Assembly: GCF_003441595.1 (NCBI RefSeq)
Contig: NZ_CP031848.1
Location: forward strand, 558,001-622,000
Source of the DNA: Marinobacter sp. Arc7-DN-1
Lineage (GTDB): Bacteria > Pseudomonadota > Gammaproteobacteria > Pseudomonadales > Oleiphilaceae
DNA length: 64,000 nt
Direction of reading: 5' to 3'
This document shows positions 9,035 to 17,060 of this stretch, one piece after another. A program made the position numbers and the translations under genes. Below the pieces are notes generated by a model. It did not search any database. It worked only from the letters and a program-made list of their open reading frames with translations, and was not told the DNA's origin. Each line of letters opens with the position of its first letter. Position 1 is the first letter of the stretch.

Positions 9035-10183
9035 TCAGACCTCGCCATGAACCGGCGGTGGCCGAAGGCCCCGCCAGGTAATCACGATTGCAATGGCCAT
9101 GGCAGCCGCACCGCCCCAGAACGCCGCTGAGGTACTGAAACCATCCACCAGAAAGCCTGACAACCAGGCGCCCAGCGCGCCACCGGCACCAAACGTCAGC
9201 CCGCTATACAACGCCTGCCCCTGGCCGTGATGGTGCTGCCCGAAGAAACCCTGGATGTACTGAACCGAAATGGCGTGAAGCGCCCCGTAAGACGCCGCAT
9301 GCAGCAACTGCGCAAACAGGAGAATCGCCAGAACATCCGTCATCTCGGCTATCAGGATCCAGCGAATCATTGTCAGTGTGAGTGCGCCGATAGCAATCTG
9401 CCGAACGGTAAAGTTCCGGGTCAGCCGGTGCATAACCAGAAAAAGCGCAATTTCCGCAAAAACGCCCAGAGACCACAGCAGCCCGATCGAGAGCTTGCCG
9501 TAACCATATTGCGCCAGGTGAATGCTGAAGAAGGTGTAATAGGCACCGTGGGACACCTGGAGCAGAAAATTCATCAGGAAAAACGTCACCACCGCCGGGT
9601 GGCTGACAATCGCTTTCAGACTGCCCTTCGGTGCCGGCGGTTTCCGCTCCCCCTGCTCGGACGGCACCAGAAAAGCAGACACCGCAATCCCGGCGAACAC
9701 CGGCAACAACAACCAGGGCAGGTTCTGGATCGGAACCAGCTCCAGCAAACCACCCACCAGCGCCACCGCCCCGATAAACCCGACCGAACCCCAGAGGCGG
9801 ACCTTGCCGTACTTCTCCCGGTTCTTGCCCAGGGTGCGAAGCGTGATCACCTCATACAGGGGCAGAATCGCGTTCCAGAAAAAGGTGAACGCCAGCATCA
9901 CCAGAAGCAGCCCGTAGAACCCTGGCTCCAGGAACACCCCGGCAAAAAACAACGAACCGGTAATCGCCCCGAACCGCACCAGGCGCACCCGCTGGCCAGT
10001 CCTGTCCCCGAGCCAGCCCCAGACACTGGGTGCAACAATCTTGGTCAGCTGAATCGTCGCCATCAAGGTGGCAATCTGAAGGTAGGAAAACCCCTGGCCC
10101 TCCAGGTAGAGGGACCAATAAGGCAGGAGTCCGCCTAAAAGGGCAAAAAACCAGAAATATAGATTGGAAAGTCGAAAGTAAAT
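9035..10183 (-). CDS. MFS transporter with non-standard start (probable ATT)
   Basis: About 382 aa and 12 membrane helices, of the PucC/HcaT-like MFS group; the substrate is unknown. The first ordinary start in frame (TTG at 10066, then ATG) falls after helix 1. Family-like sequence continues upstream: LSNLYFWFFALLGGLLPYWS, then YLEGQGFSYLQIATL. The only stop further up is TAG at 10202-10204, and no ATG, GTG or TTG lies between. ATT at 10183 sits 6 bases after GGAAGAGG, so I place the start there. The other reading is a one-base loss just after a TTG start (TTGCCATTTACTTT), which would make this a damaged gene. Confidence 0.7.
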   Translation of the reverse strand: MYFRLSNLYFWFFALLGGLLPYWSLYLEGQGFSYLQIATLMATIQLTKIVAPSVWGWLGDRTGQRVRLVRFGAITGSLFFAGVFLEPGFYGLLLVMLAFTFFWNAILPLYEVITLRTLGKNREKYGKVRLWGSVGFIGAVALVGGLLELVPIQNLPWLLLPVFAGIAVSAFLVPSEQGERKPPAPKGSLKAIVSHPAVVTFFLMNFLLQVSHGAYYTFFSIHLAQYGYGKLSIGLLWSLGVFAEIALFLVMHRLTRNFTVRQIAIGALTLTMIRWILIAEMTDVLAILLFAQLLHAASYGALHAISVQYIQGFFGQHHHGQGQALYSGLTFGAGGALGAWLSGFLVDGFSTSAAFWGGAAAMAIAIVITWRGLRPPPVHGEV

Positions 10184-10223
10184 GGCAAAACCTCTTCCAG
10201 ACTATCGAAAAGCCAGGGCGGAG

Positions 10224-10326
10224 CCGGGGGTGTGGGCCGTTCAAAAATGTGGAGCGCCATGGATGGCGCGACCAAGCCCTACAGGGACGTATTTACGGGC
10301 GTTTTTTGAACGGCCCACACCCCCGG
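10224..10326 (+). repeat. conserved-core hairpin element, copy 3
   Basis: Perfect 24-bp inverted arms at 10224-10247 and 10303-10326. The core contains GCGCCATGGATGGCGC followed by CCCTACAGGGACGTATTT, close to copy 2. The arms (CCGGGGGTGTGGGCCGTTC) differ entirely from those of copies 1 and 2. It sits between the end of aroC and the start of the MFS gene, both on the minus strand. Confidence 0.9.
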
Positions 10327-10350
10327 ATTCGCTACACCATCAGTTAGATC

Positions 10351-11445
10351 CTAGAGCTGGCCAATAACGGGCGTAGCGACCGAAACATCCCCATTCTGCC
10401 CCCGATGCCGCAAATAATGATCCATCAGAACAATGGCCATCATCGCCTCGGCAATCGGCGTCGCCCGAATCCCGACACAGGGATCGTGCCGGCCGGTCGT
10501 AATCACCTCAACCGGATTGCCGTGCACATCAATGCTCCGGCCCGGCAAACGCAGACTCGATGTGGGCTTCAGGGCAATACTCGCCACAATCGGCTGACCG
10601 GAAGAAATACCACCCAGCACACCACCGGCGTTGTTGGAAAGGAACCCCTCAGGGGTCATCTCATCCCGATGTTCGGTGCCCTTCTGCGCGATGCAGTCAA
10701 AGCCGGCACCAATCTCCACACCCTTCACCGCATTGATGCTCATCAGGGCATGGGCCAGGTCCGCATCCAGGCGATCAAAGATCGGCTCACCCAGGCCCGG
10801 AGGCACACCCTCGGCGACCACATTAATCCGGGCGCCAATGGAATCGCCTTCCTTGCGGAGGGCGTCCATGTAGGCTTCCATCTCGGCAACCTTGTCCGGA
10901 TCCGGGCAGAAGAACGGGTTCTGGTGCACCTGATCCCAGTCCAGTTTTTCGGCCCTGATCGGCCCCAACTGAGACAGGTAACCGCGAATACGGATACCCA
11001 GTCGCTGCTCGAGATACTTGCGCGCCACCGCACCGGCAGCCACCCGCATCGCGGTTTCCCGGGCCGAGGAGCGGCCACCGCCCCGGTAGTCCCGGACACC
11101 GTACTTGTGCATATAGGTGTAATCGGCATGGGCGGGGCGGAACTGCCCGGCAATTTTCGAGTAATCCTTCGAACGCTGGTCGGTATTTTCAATCAACAAT
11201 CCGATGGGCGTGCCGGTGGTTTTGCCTTCGAAAACCCCGGAGAGAATTTTTACCTCATCCGCTTCCCGGCGCTGGGTCGTGTGACGGGATGTGCCCGGCT
11301 TGCGGCGATCCAGATCGCGCTGCATATCGGCTTCGGAGAGCTCAAGCCCCGGAGGACAGCCGTCAATAATGCAGCCCAGAGCAGCCCCGTGGCTTTCGCC
11401 GAATGAAGTGACCGCAAACAGCTTTCCAAAAGTATTTCCAGACAT
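10351..11445 (-). CDS. aroC: chorismate synthase
   Basis: 364 aa. It converts 5-enolpyruvylshikimate 3-phosphate to chorismate with reduced FMN, the last shikimate step. Signatures are [20 protein letters not shown] at the start, the Arg-rich [39 protein letters not shown], and [19 protein letters not shown] near the C-terminus. It is 37 bp downstream of prmB on the same strand, an arrangement also seen in enterobacteria and pseudomonads. Confidence 0.97.
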   Translation of the reverse strand: MSGNTFGKLFAVTSFGESHGAALGCIIDGCPPGLELSEADMQRDLDRRKPGTSRHTTQRREADEVKILSGVFEGKTTGTPIGLLIENTDQRSKDYSKIAGQFRPAHADYTYMHKYGVRDYRGGGRSSARETAMRVAAGAVARKYLEQRLGIRIRGYLSQLGPIRAEKLDWDQVHQNPFFCPDPDKVAEMEAYMDALRKEGDSIGARINVVAEGVPPGLGEPIFDRLDADLAHALMSINAVKGVEIGAGFDCIAQKGTEHRDEMTPEGFLSNNAGGVLGGISSGQPIVASIALKPTSSLRLPGRSIDVHGNPVEVITTGRHDPCVGIRATPIAEAMMAIVLMDHYLRHRGQNGDVSVATPVIGQL

Positions 11446-11482
11446 AATTCAGTATCTTACTAGGATTTTATAAGAAATAAGG

Positions 11483-12385
11483 TTAACTGGAAGTCTGCCA
11501 CTGGCGCAGGTCCTGCTCGTTAATTACAAACACCCCATCACCGCCATTCTCGAAATCCAGCCAGGTAAACGGCAGATCCGGACAGGCTTCGTCCAGGGCC
11601 ACCCAGCTGTTGCCAACCTCGACAATCAGAAGACCTCCCGGCGTAAGATGATTCGCAGCGCCGGCGATAATCCGGTGCGCAATATCCAGCCCGTCCTGCC
11701 CGGCGGCCAGACCCAGCTCTGGCTCATGGCGGTATTCGTCCGGCATGCTGGCGAGGTCTCCAGCGTCCACATAGGGCGGATTGCTTACAATGACATCATA
11801 GCGCCCGTCGATGTTTTCAAAGACATCCGATTGTACGGTGCGAACCCGGTCCCGGACTCCGTGAAGCCCGATGTTCGATTCAGCCACCGCCAGAGCATCG
11901 GCGGAAATATCGGAAAGGTCCACCTCCGCCTCGGTGAAAACAGACGCCGCACCAATACCAATACAGCCGCTACCGGTGCAAAGATCAAGAATGCGCTCAA
12001 CCGATTTGCCACCCAACCAGGGCTGAAAGCCGTTCCCAATCAGTTCACCAATCGGTGAACGGGGCACCAGCACCCGCTCATCGACGTGAAACGGCATCCC
12101 CATAAACCAGGCTTCGCCTAAAAGGTAAGCCAGAGGAACGCGCTCATCCACACGCCGCCGAATCCGCTCCAGAATCAACTCCCGCTCTTGCCGGGTAAGC
12201 CGGGCATCCAGGAACAGGGTGTTGTTTTCCAACGGCAGATGCAGGCTGCGCATAACCAGTTGAACCGCCTCGTCCCAGACATTGTCGGTGCCATGGCCGA
12301 AAAACAGGGGCGAGGCGGCAAACTCTGAGGAGGCGTAGCGGAGGTAATCCCGAACGCTGTGGAGATCATCGATAGGGCTGGTCAC
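11483..12385 (-). CDS. prmB: ribosomal protein L3 N5-glutamine methyltransferase
   Basis: 300 aa, a class I SAM-dependent methyltransferase that modifies a Gln in ribosomal protein L3. The SAM loop is ILDLCTGSGCIGIGAA and the Gln-methylating motif is SNPPYVDAGDL. The N-terminal helical domain (DDLHSVRDYLRYASSEF) favours PrmB over PrmC. The neighbour aroC, directly downstream, supports this too. Confidence 0.93.
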   Translation of the reverse strand: MTSPIDDLHSVRDYLRYASSEFAASPLFFGHGTDNVWDEAVQLVMRSLHLPLENNTLFLDARLTRQERELILERIRRRVDERVPLAYLLGEAWFMGMPFHVDERVLVPRSPIGELIGNGFQPWLGGKSVERILDLCTGSGCIGIGAASVFTEAEVDLSDISADALAVAESNIGLHGVRDRVRTVQSDVFENIDGRYDVIVSNPPYVDAGDLASMPDEYRHEPELGLAAGQDGLDIAHRIIAGAANHLTPGGLLIVEVGNSWVALDEACPDLPFTWLDFENGGDGVFVINEQDLRQWQTSS

Positions 12386-12480
12386 AAACGTAAATCCTGT
12401 GCGAGAGCGTGTCAGCGCCGGATTATACGCTGTTTATCGATCTGACTGCAGCCTTGCGGACAGAGCCGGCAAGGATTGCC

Positions 12481-13695
12481 TTAAACCGCGAGCGGGCCGG
12501 AACTGTTGCGGCTTTCCTCGAACCGGTCCAGAGCCGCCGCCATACGCTCCCTGCCTAGCTGAATCAACTCCGGGGCTTTATGGTAATCGTAAGTCCTACA
12601 GGCGTTTTTAGGGACATTCACCAACAGGTCTGGCGGATAACCAGCAATCTTGTATTGCACCAAGGCATTCTGCATGGTCTCTATGGTCAGATTCATCACA
12701 TCGAACCTGCCAATCCCCAGCTTGTCCCAGTCAACGGTTTCGTGGTCTTCGTGGCTTTTCCTGTCAGTCGTCTTCCTTTCAACCTGCTTTTGGTGCTCTT
12801 TCTTACGAATCTCCCGGGTGATTTTATCCTCCGGGCTGTCGTCGTGGTCTTGTTTGCGCGCCGCCAGCGATTTCAGCGCATCCCAGTCAAACCAGCGGGA
12901 GGCTTTCTCCCGGATCGTATCCATCCACTCGTCCATGTCTGCGCTTTCGTTTTCCGCCCCGGAAAAGGCCGCATCGGGGATTCGGCGACTCCGGTCATCC
13001 TCACCACTGAGGTTGACCGCCACAATGATATCGGCATGGGAGGAAATTGTCGGGATAATCGGCAACGGGTTGAGCAGGGCCCCATCCACCAGAACCCGAC
13101 CATTGAGCACCAGGGGCGTAACCACGCTCGGGATCGCCACGGAGGCGCGGATAGCCTGTTCCAGCGGGCCCTCCTGGAACCAGATTTCCTTGTGGGCGAG
13201 CAAATCCGTTGCCACGGCGGTAAAGGCAATGGGCAGATCCTCGATTCGGGTTTCCCCCAACATTTCCCGCACAACCGAAAAGATTTTTTCGCCCCGGATG
13301 GCTCCGGCAGAATTAAAGGTTACGTCAAGCAGTTTCAGCACATCGAACTGACCGAGCCCGGTTACCCAGTCCTTGTAATCCTGCATCTTTCCCGCTGCAT
13401 ACATACCACCAATCAGTGCCCCCATGGAGCAGCCGGAAATGGCAACAATCTCGTAACCACGCTCTGCCAGAATTTCAATGGCGCCGATGTGAGCGTAGCC
13501 TCTCGCCCCGCCGCTCCCCAAAGTGAGGGCAACCGTCGTCCGGGGCTTGCGCCTGCGTTCTACCGTATCCGGATTTGCCGGCGCATCGGTAGCCGACACA
13601 TCTGAACTTTGTAAAAGCCTGGAGACATTATCCCGGGGCGCGTCCTCCGAGGGCGGGCCTTTGCCGCCCTGATCGTCGTCCTTTGCGTTGCCCAT
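12481..13695 (-). CDS. patatin-like phospholipase (RssA-like)
   Basis: 404 aa. After a charged, low-complexity N-terminus of about 50 residues comes a patatin domain. It has an oxyanion loop LTLGSGGARGYAHIG, the nucleophile elbow SGCSMGALIGG (Ser near residue 90) and DGALLNPLPI with the catalytic Asp. There is no signal peptide, so it is probably a cytoplasmic serine acyl hydrolase. The second half holds a charged stretch (KITREIRKKEHQKQVERK). Starts 5 bp before the end of the DUF4892 gene spacing, so likely cotranscribed with it. Substrate unknown. Confidence 0.88.
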   Translation of the reverse strand: MGNAKDDDQGGKGPPSEDAPRDNVSRLLQSSDVSATDAPANPDTVERRRKPRTTVALTLGSGGARGYAHIGAIEILAERGYEIVAISGCSMGALIGGMYAAGKMQDYKDWVTGLGQFDVLKLLDVTFNSAGAIRGEKIFSVVREMLGETRIEDLPIAFTAVATDLLAHKEIWFQEGPLEQAIRASVAIPSVVTPLVLNGRVLVDGALLNPLPIIPTISSHADIIVAVNLSGEDDRSRRIPDAAFSGAENESADMDEWMDTIREKASRWFDWDALKSLAARKQDHDDSPEDKITREIRKKEHQKQVERKTTDRKSHEDHETVDWDKLGIGRFDVMNLTIETMQNALVQYKIAGYPPDLLVNVPKNACRTYDYHKAPELIQLGRERMAAALDRFEESRNSSGPLAV

Positions 13696-13700
13696 TGTGT

Positions 13701-14615
13701 TTACCTCGAGATCATGACCACTTCTACCCGGTTACCCTGTCGGTCCGGTTCGCTGAATACCACGGCAGGACCTGCCACGATGATTTCCTGTTGGTCGCGG
13801 GAAACACCGGTCTTTGAGAGAACCTCCGAAAGCGATTCCGCCGCCCTGCGTGCGCGCTCCATGGCATCACTGAAGGATTCATCGGCTTCCAATACAGAAT
13901 AGCTCACCAGCGCAACGATGGTGCCCTCATCCCGGGCCAGATCGGTTACACGCTGCCGGTCTCCTGCCTGCCAGTTAAAACGGTAGGTTACTCCACCTTG
14001 CCACGGGACGATAACCGGCCCTTCAACCCGCCTGGCCAGATTCCCGAACCCGGGAATGGAAGCACCGGGCGCCACGCGCAGATGCTCAACCCAAACGTAC
14101 TCCCGCAAGTTGCCCCGGGTGACGGTGTAAACCAGTGTCAGCCACCGGGTTCCATCTTCAGAGGCAGTGCCCGCTACCAGATAGTCCTGGGTAGCATCGG
14201 CTCCATACAGAACCGCTTGATTGAATATCTGGTTCGCCCAGACGTTACTTCTGCCACAACGGACGCCGGAGCAATCAAACAGAATCTCGGCGTTTCTCTG
14301 GCCCAGCAGCCGCAGATAATGGGCCCGCGCCCGTTCCCGGCTTGAATCGCGGGCAATCTGGTAAAGACGCCCCTCCCCGCTTACGGGGAGCCTTGCCAAA
14401 CTATCGGACCGGATTTCATTATTCACTTCCCGTACCGCACTGAAAAGAACCAGGTGGCTTGAAGATTCGATGTTAACCGTGGTTTCCAGGGTTGACTGCG
14501 GGAAGGCTGCGGGACTATCTCCGGTCGCAGCCATAACAAGACCTGGCAGGGCCAGCGCACAAAAAGTGGCTGTAAGAAAACGGATGAACAGTAGTTTCAG
14601 CAAGCGATTACTCAT
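13701..14615 (-). CDS. exported DUF4892-type protein
   Basis: 304 aa from the ATG at 14615, which overlaps the end of the hydrolase gene by 8 bp. A signal peptide ends near residue 29 (LALPGLVMA). The Cys pair in EILFDCSGVRCGRSNVWANQ and the following YGADATQDYLVAG recall the DUF4892 family, whose function is not known to me. The last third (ERARRAAESLSEVLSKTGV, then RQGNRVEVVMIS) resembles an OmpA C-terminal peptidoglycan-binding fold. Likely periplasmic or outer-membrane associated. Confidence 0.75.
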   Translation of the reverse strand: MSNRLLKLLFIRFLTATFCALALPGLVMAATGDSPAAFPQSTLETTVNIESSSHLVLFSAVREVNNEIRSDSLARLPVSGEGRLYQIARDSSRERARAHYLRLLGQRNAEILFDCSGVRCGRSNVWANQIFNQAVLYGADATQDYLVAGTASEDGTRWLTLVYTVTRGNLREYVWVEHLRVAPGASIPGFGNLARRVEGPVIVPWQGGVTYRFNWQAGDRQRVTDLARDEGTIVALVSYSVLEADESFSDAMERARRAAESLSEVLSKTGVSRDQQEIIVAGPAVVFSEPDRQGNRVEVVMISR

Positions 14616-15558
14616 TTTCCAGAAATTGTCTGACGGCATCTACAACGTAACCGGTTTCCCCATCAAGATGGCAGTGGTGTCCACCCGGCACGTTCGATAC
14701 CTGAAGATTCGGGATGGCGCTGGCGCGTTCATCCAGATCGTTTCTGTACGACAGAAGCCCCTGATCGGCTCTGACAAAGAGCGCCCGGCTTTCCAGGGCA
14801 CCCAGGGACGCCATCACCTGCTCTTCGGTCATCATCAGCGGTGACGGGTGCCGGAGACGCGGGTCAGTCCGCCACACGAACCCGTTTTCCTCCGGCTTCA
14901 TGTTCCTGGGTATGAGCGTCAATGCGGCTTCCGGACTCAGCGGGCTCAGTCCGCCCTCCCTCGCTTTGGCCGCGGTTTCAATATCCGGGTACAGCACTTG
15001 CCGGCCGGACCCCGCAATACGCTTCTTGATGGCCTTTCTCAGCTGGGGAATTGTGTCGCTAACCGGTCGGCTGATCGCACCGAGGCTGTCAATCATCACC
15101 AGGTTGCGTACCCGTTCAGGAAAGGCGGCGGCGTAGAGGGCACCGACAATGCCCCCCAGGGAATGGCCAACCAGATTGATTCGCCCGTCAGAGGTTTCCT
15201 GAAAATAGCGCTCCACAAGTTCAGCGAGGTCTGCCACGTAATCCATTAAAAGGTAGCCCTGCCCCTCCGGCCGGTGACCGGAATGACCATGACCGGCCAT
15301 ATCCAGTGCGTAGACAGGACCAAGGCCTGTCAGTTCCGGAGCCAGCTTTACAAAGGTAAGACTGTTATCAAGCCAACCATGCAGCATCAGTACCGGGGTG
15401 TTTTCGTGAACACCTTCATCCGCCTGCCAGCTAAGCCCGGCAAGCGCTATATGCCGGAGTTTCCACTCGGATTCACGGAAGCCCCGCGCACTTTCCCCAT
15501 TCACGTCACCTCCCGCCAGACCATCAACAGCTCCCGGAGGTATAGCAATATCGTTCAT
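14608..15558 (-). CDS. alpha/beta-hydrolase fold protein
   Basis: 316 aa. The fold shows in LMLHGWLDNSLTFVKLAPEL (oxyanion HGW), the nucleophile elbow NLVGHSLGGIVGA (Ser near 132) and the C-terminal HHCHLDGE with the catalytic His. No signal peptide, so cytoplasmic. Serine hydrolases of this layout act on esters or similar bonds; the substrate cannot be told. It lies between pilZ (upstream) and the DUF4892 gene (8-bp overlap). Confidence 0.85.
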   Translation of the reverse strand: MNDIAIPPGAVDGLAGGDVNGESARGFRESEWKLRHIALAGLSWQADEGVHENTPVLMLHGWLDNSLTFVKLAPELTGLGPVYALDMAGHGHSGHRPEGQGYLLMDYVADLAELVERYFQETSDGRINLVGHSLGGIVGALYAAAFPERVRNLVMIDSLGAISRPVSDTIPQLRKAIKKRIAGSGRQVLYPDIETAAKAREGGLSPLSPEAALTLIPRNMKPEENGFVWRTDPRLRHPSPLMMTEEQVMASLGALESRALFVRADQGLLSYRNDLDERASAIPNLQVSNVPGGHHCHLDGETGYVVDAVRQFLENE

Positions 15559-15571
15559 GCAGGCTCCGCCT

Positions 15572-15922
15572 TCACATGGTGTGTGTTGGCCGATCGGAAC
15601 TCAGTGAGCCTGCCAGGTAGGATTCGATTTTGGTGCGTGCGGTTTCATCATCACCGTTGAACTGAACCCCGATTCCCGCAGCGCGGTTGCCCTGGGCACC
15701 CTTCGGTGTAATCCAGATAACCTTGCCGGCCACGGGAATTTTCTCAGGCTCGTCCATCAGGTTCAGCAGCAGGAACACCTCATCCCCCAACTGGTACTGT
15801 TTCTGGGTCGGGATAAACAGACCGCCCTGGCGAATGTATGGCATATAGGCCGCGTACAATACGGCCTTGTCTTTTATCGTCAGGGTGAGAATGCCACTGC
15901 GCGCACCGAATCCGGGCCCCAT
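15572..15922 (-). CDS. pilZ: PilZ-domain type IV pilus protein
   Basis: 116 aa from the ATG at 15922, 8 bases after AAAGG. A GTG three codons earlier is the alternative. It matches the short PilZ proper needed for type IV pilus assembly: LTLTIKDKAVLYAAYMPYI, GGLFIPTQKQYQLGDEV and KVIWITPKGAQGNRAAGIGV. The c-di-GMP-binding RxxxR and D/NxSxxG motifs are not apparent, as in P. aeruginosa PilZ. Location directly after holB is the classic one. Confidence 0.92.
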   Translation of the reverse strand: MGPGFGARSGILTLTIKDKAVLYAAYMPYIRQGGLFIPTQKQYQLGDEVFLLLNLMDEPEKIPVAGKVIWITPKGAQGNRAAGIGVQFNGDDETARTKIESYLAGSLSSDRPTHTM

Positions 15923-16022
15923 AACTGACACCTTTGTGTAAGATCGTTTTTAACATTTGGCGGGATACAAAAATCCCTTTCATTCCGGAATCATAGCAGC
16001 TGTTGGGCCTGAAGGCGCAATC

Positions 16023-17060
16023 CTAGTCCCGCCGGGCCGGGCGCTTGACAGGCATCAGCTTCTGCCAGGCTATCAGCAGTCGGCTGGCTTCCAGTTCCGG
16101 ACTGACATTGTAAACACCGGCGGCTCTCGATTCTTTTACCATATCCAGCAATTCGTGAGCTCGCCAGGGCGGATTCGTTTTTGCCAGGAATCCGAGCATA
16201 TCGGCCGCATCGGTGTCCTGTGGTGTGCCCCCGGCGATAAGCCGGGCCAGATCCGCCGCCCAGGTTTCGAACAGCCAGAGCGTATCTTCCAGCCCCAGGG
16301 CCTTGAACGCCTTGGCGGCCTCCCCCACGGCAATTCGTGACTTCATGAATTCCTTGAACCGCTCCAGGGCCGCATCCCGCAGACCAATGAAGTCCCCGGT
16401 TGCATAGTCAAAAGCCAGTCTGGGCGCGTTACCGGACAGCATAAGGGCCCTGGCCAGCACATCGGCAGATGGCCTCGCGTCTTCGGCAAGTTCCTGAACC
16501 CGGCTGGTCAGCCAGTGGTTCGCATCCTCGTTACCGGGCACCGGAATGGTCAGTATCTGGCAGCGGGAGCGAATTGTGGGAATGACCGGGCGGCCGGTCT
16601 CCTGCAAAAGGATCAGGGTGACGTCGGGTAACGGCTCTTCCAGCGTCTTGAGTAATGCGTTCGCCGCGTTGATATTCAGTTGATCCGCACGATCAATGAT
16701 GGCCACCTTGTGATGCGCCACCTGGGGCGACGCGACTGCAAAGGACGAGAGCGCCCTGATCTGATCCACCTTGACCATGCGGGATTTCTCTGGCCCATAG
16801 ACACGGACATCCGGGTGGCTGGATGCCGCGAAAAGCTCGCACTGCTTGCAGTGACCACAGGCAATCGGCTGGCCTGAATCCCTGTTCAGCGGCTTGTCAC
16901 AAAGCAGCAACCCGGCCACGGCCTCTGCCCAGGCGCGCTTGCCGACACCCCGCTCCCCGGCGAGAATCAGAGCGTGGGGGAGCCTGTCCCCGGCCACCCG
17001 GCTCTGTACCGTTCGCCAGGCACGCTTGAGCCAGGGCATGTCTTGGGCAATATCAGTCAC
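16023..17060 (-). CDS. holB: DNA polymerase III delta' subunit
   Basis: 345 aa, a clamp-loader subunit that loads the sliding clamp with tau/gamma and delta. Visible are the P-loop-like AGERGVGKRAWAEA, a zinc module CGHCKQCELF, and the helix INAANALLKTLEEPLPDV with the SRC-containing TIRSRCQILTIPV. tmk, which commonly precedes holB, is absent. Instead the start overlaps the 3' end of the transglutaminase gene by 8 bp. Confidence 0.95.
   Translation of the reverse strand: MTDIAQDMPWLKRAWRTVQSRVAGDRLPHALILAGERGVGKRAWAEAVAGLLLCDKPLNRDSGQPIACGHCKQCELFAASSHPDVRVYGPEKSRMVKVDQIRALSSFAVASPQVAHHKVAIIDRADQLNINAANALLKTLEEPLPDVTLILLQETGRPVIPTIRSRCQILTIPVPGNEDANHWLTSRVQELAEDARPSADVLARALMLSGNAPRLAFDYATGDFIGLRDAALERFKEFMKSRIAVGEAAKAFKALGLEDTLWLFETWAADLARLIAGGTPQDTDAADMLGFLAKTNPPWRAHELLDMVKESRAAGVYNVSPELEASRLLIAWQKLMPVKRPARRD

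Noticed and set aside
9852..10244. 130-codon minus-strand frame over the MFS start
   Set aside because: It is out of frame with the transporter and crosses hairpin copy 3. I considered it as the true N-terminus by frameshift, but the helix-1 sequence lies in the other frame.
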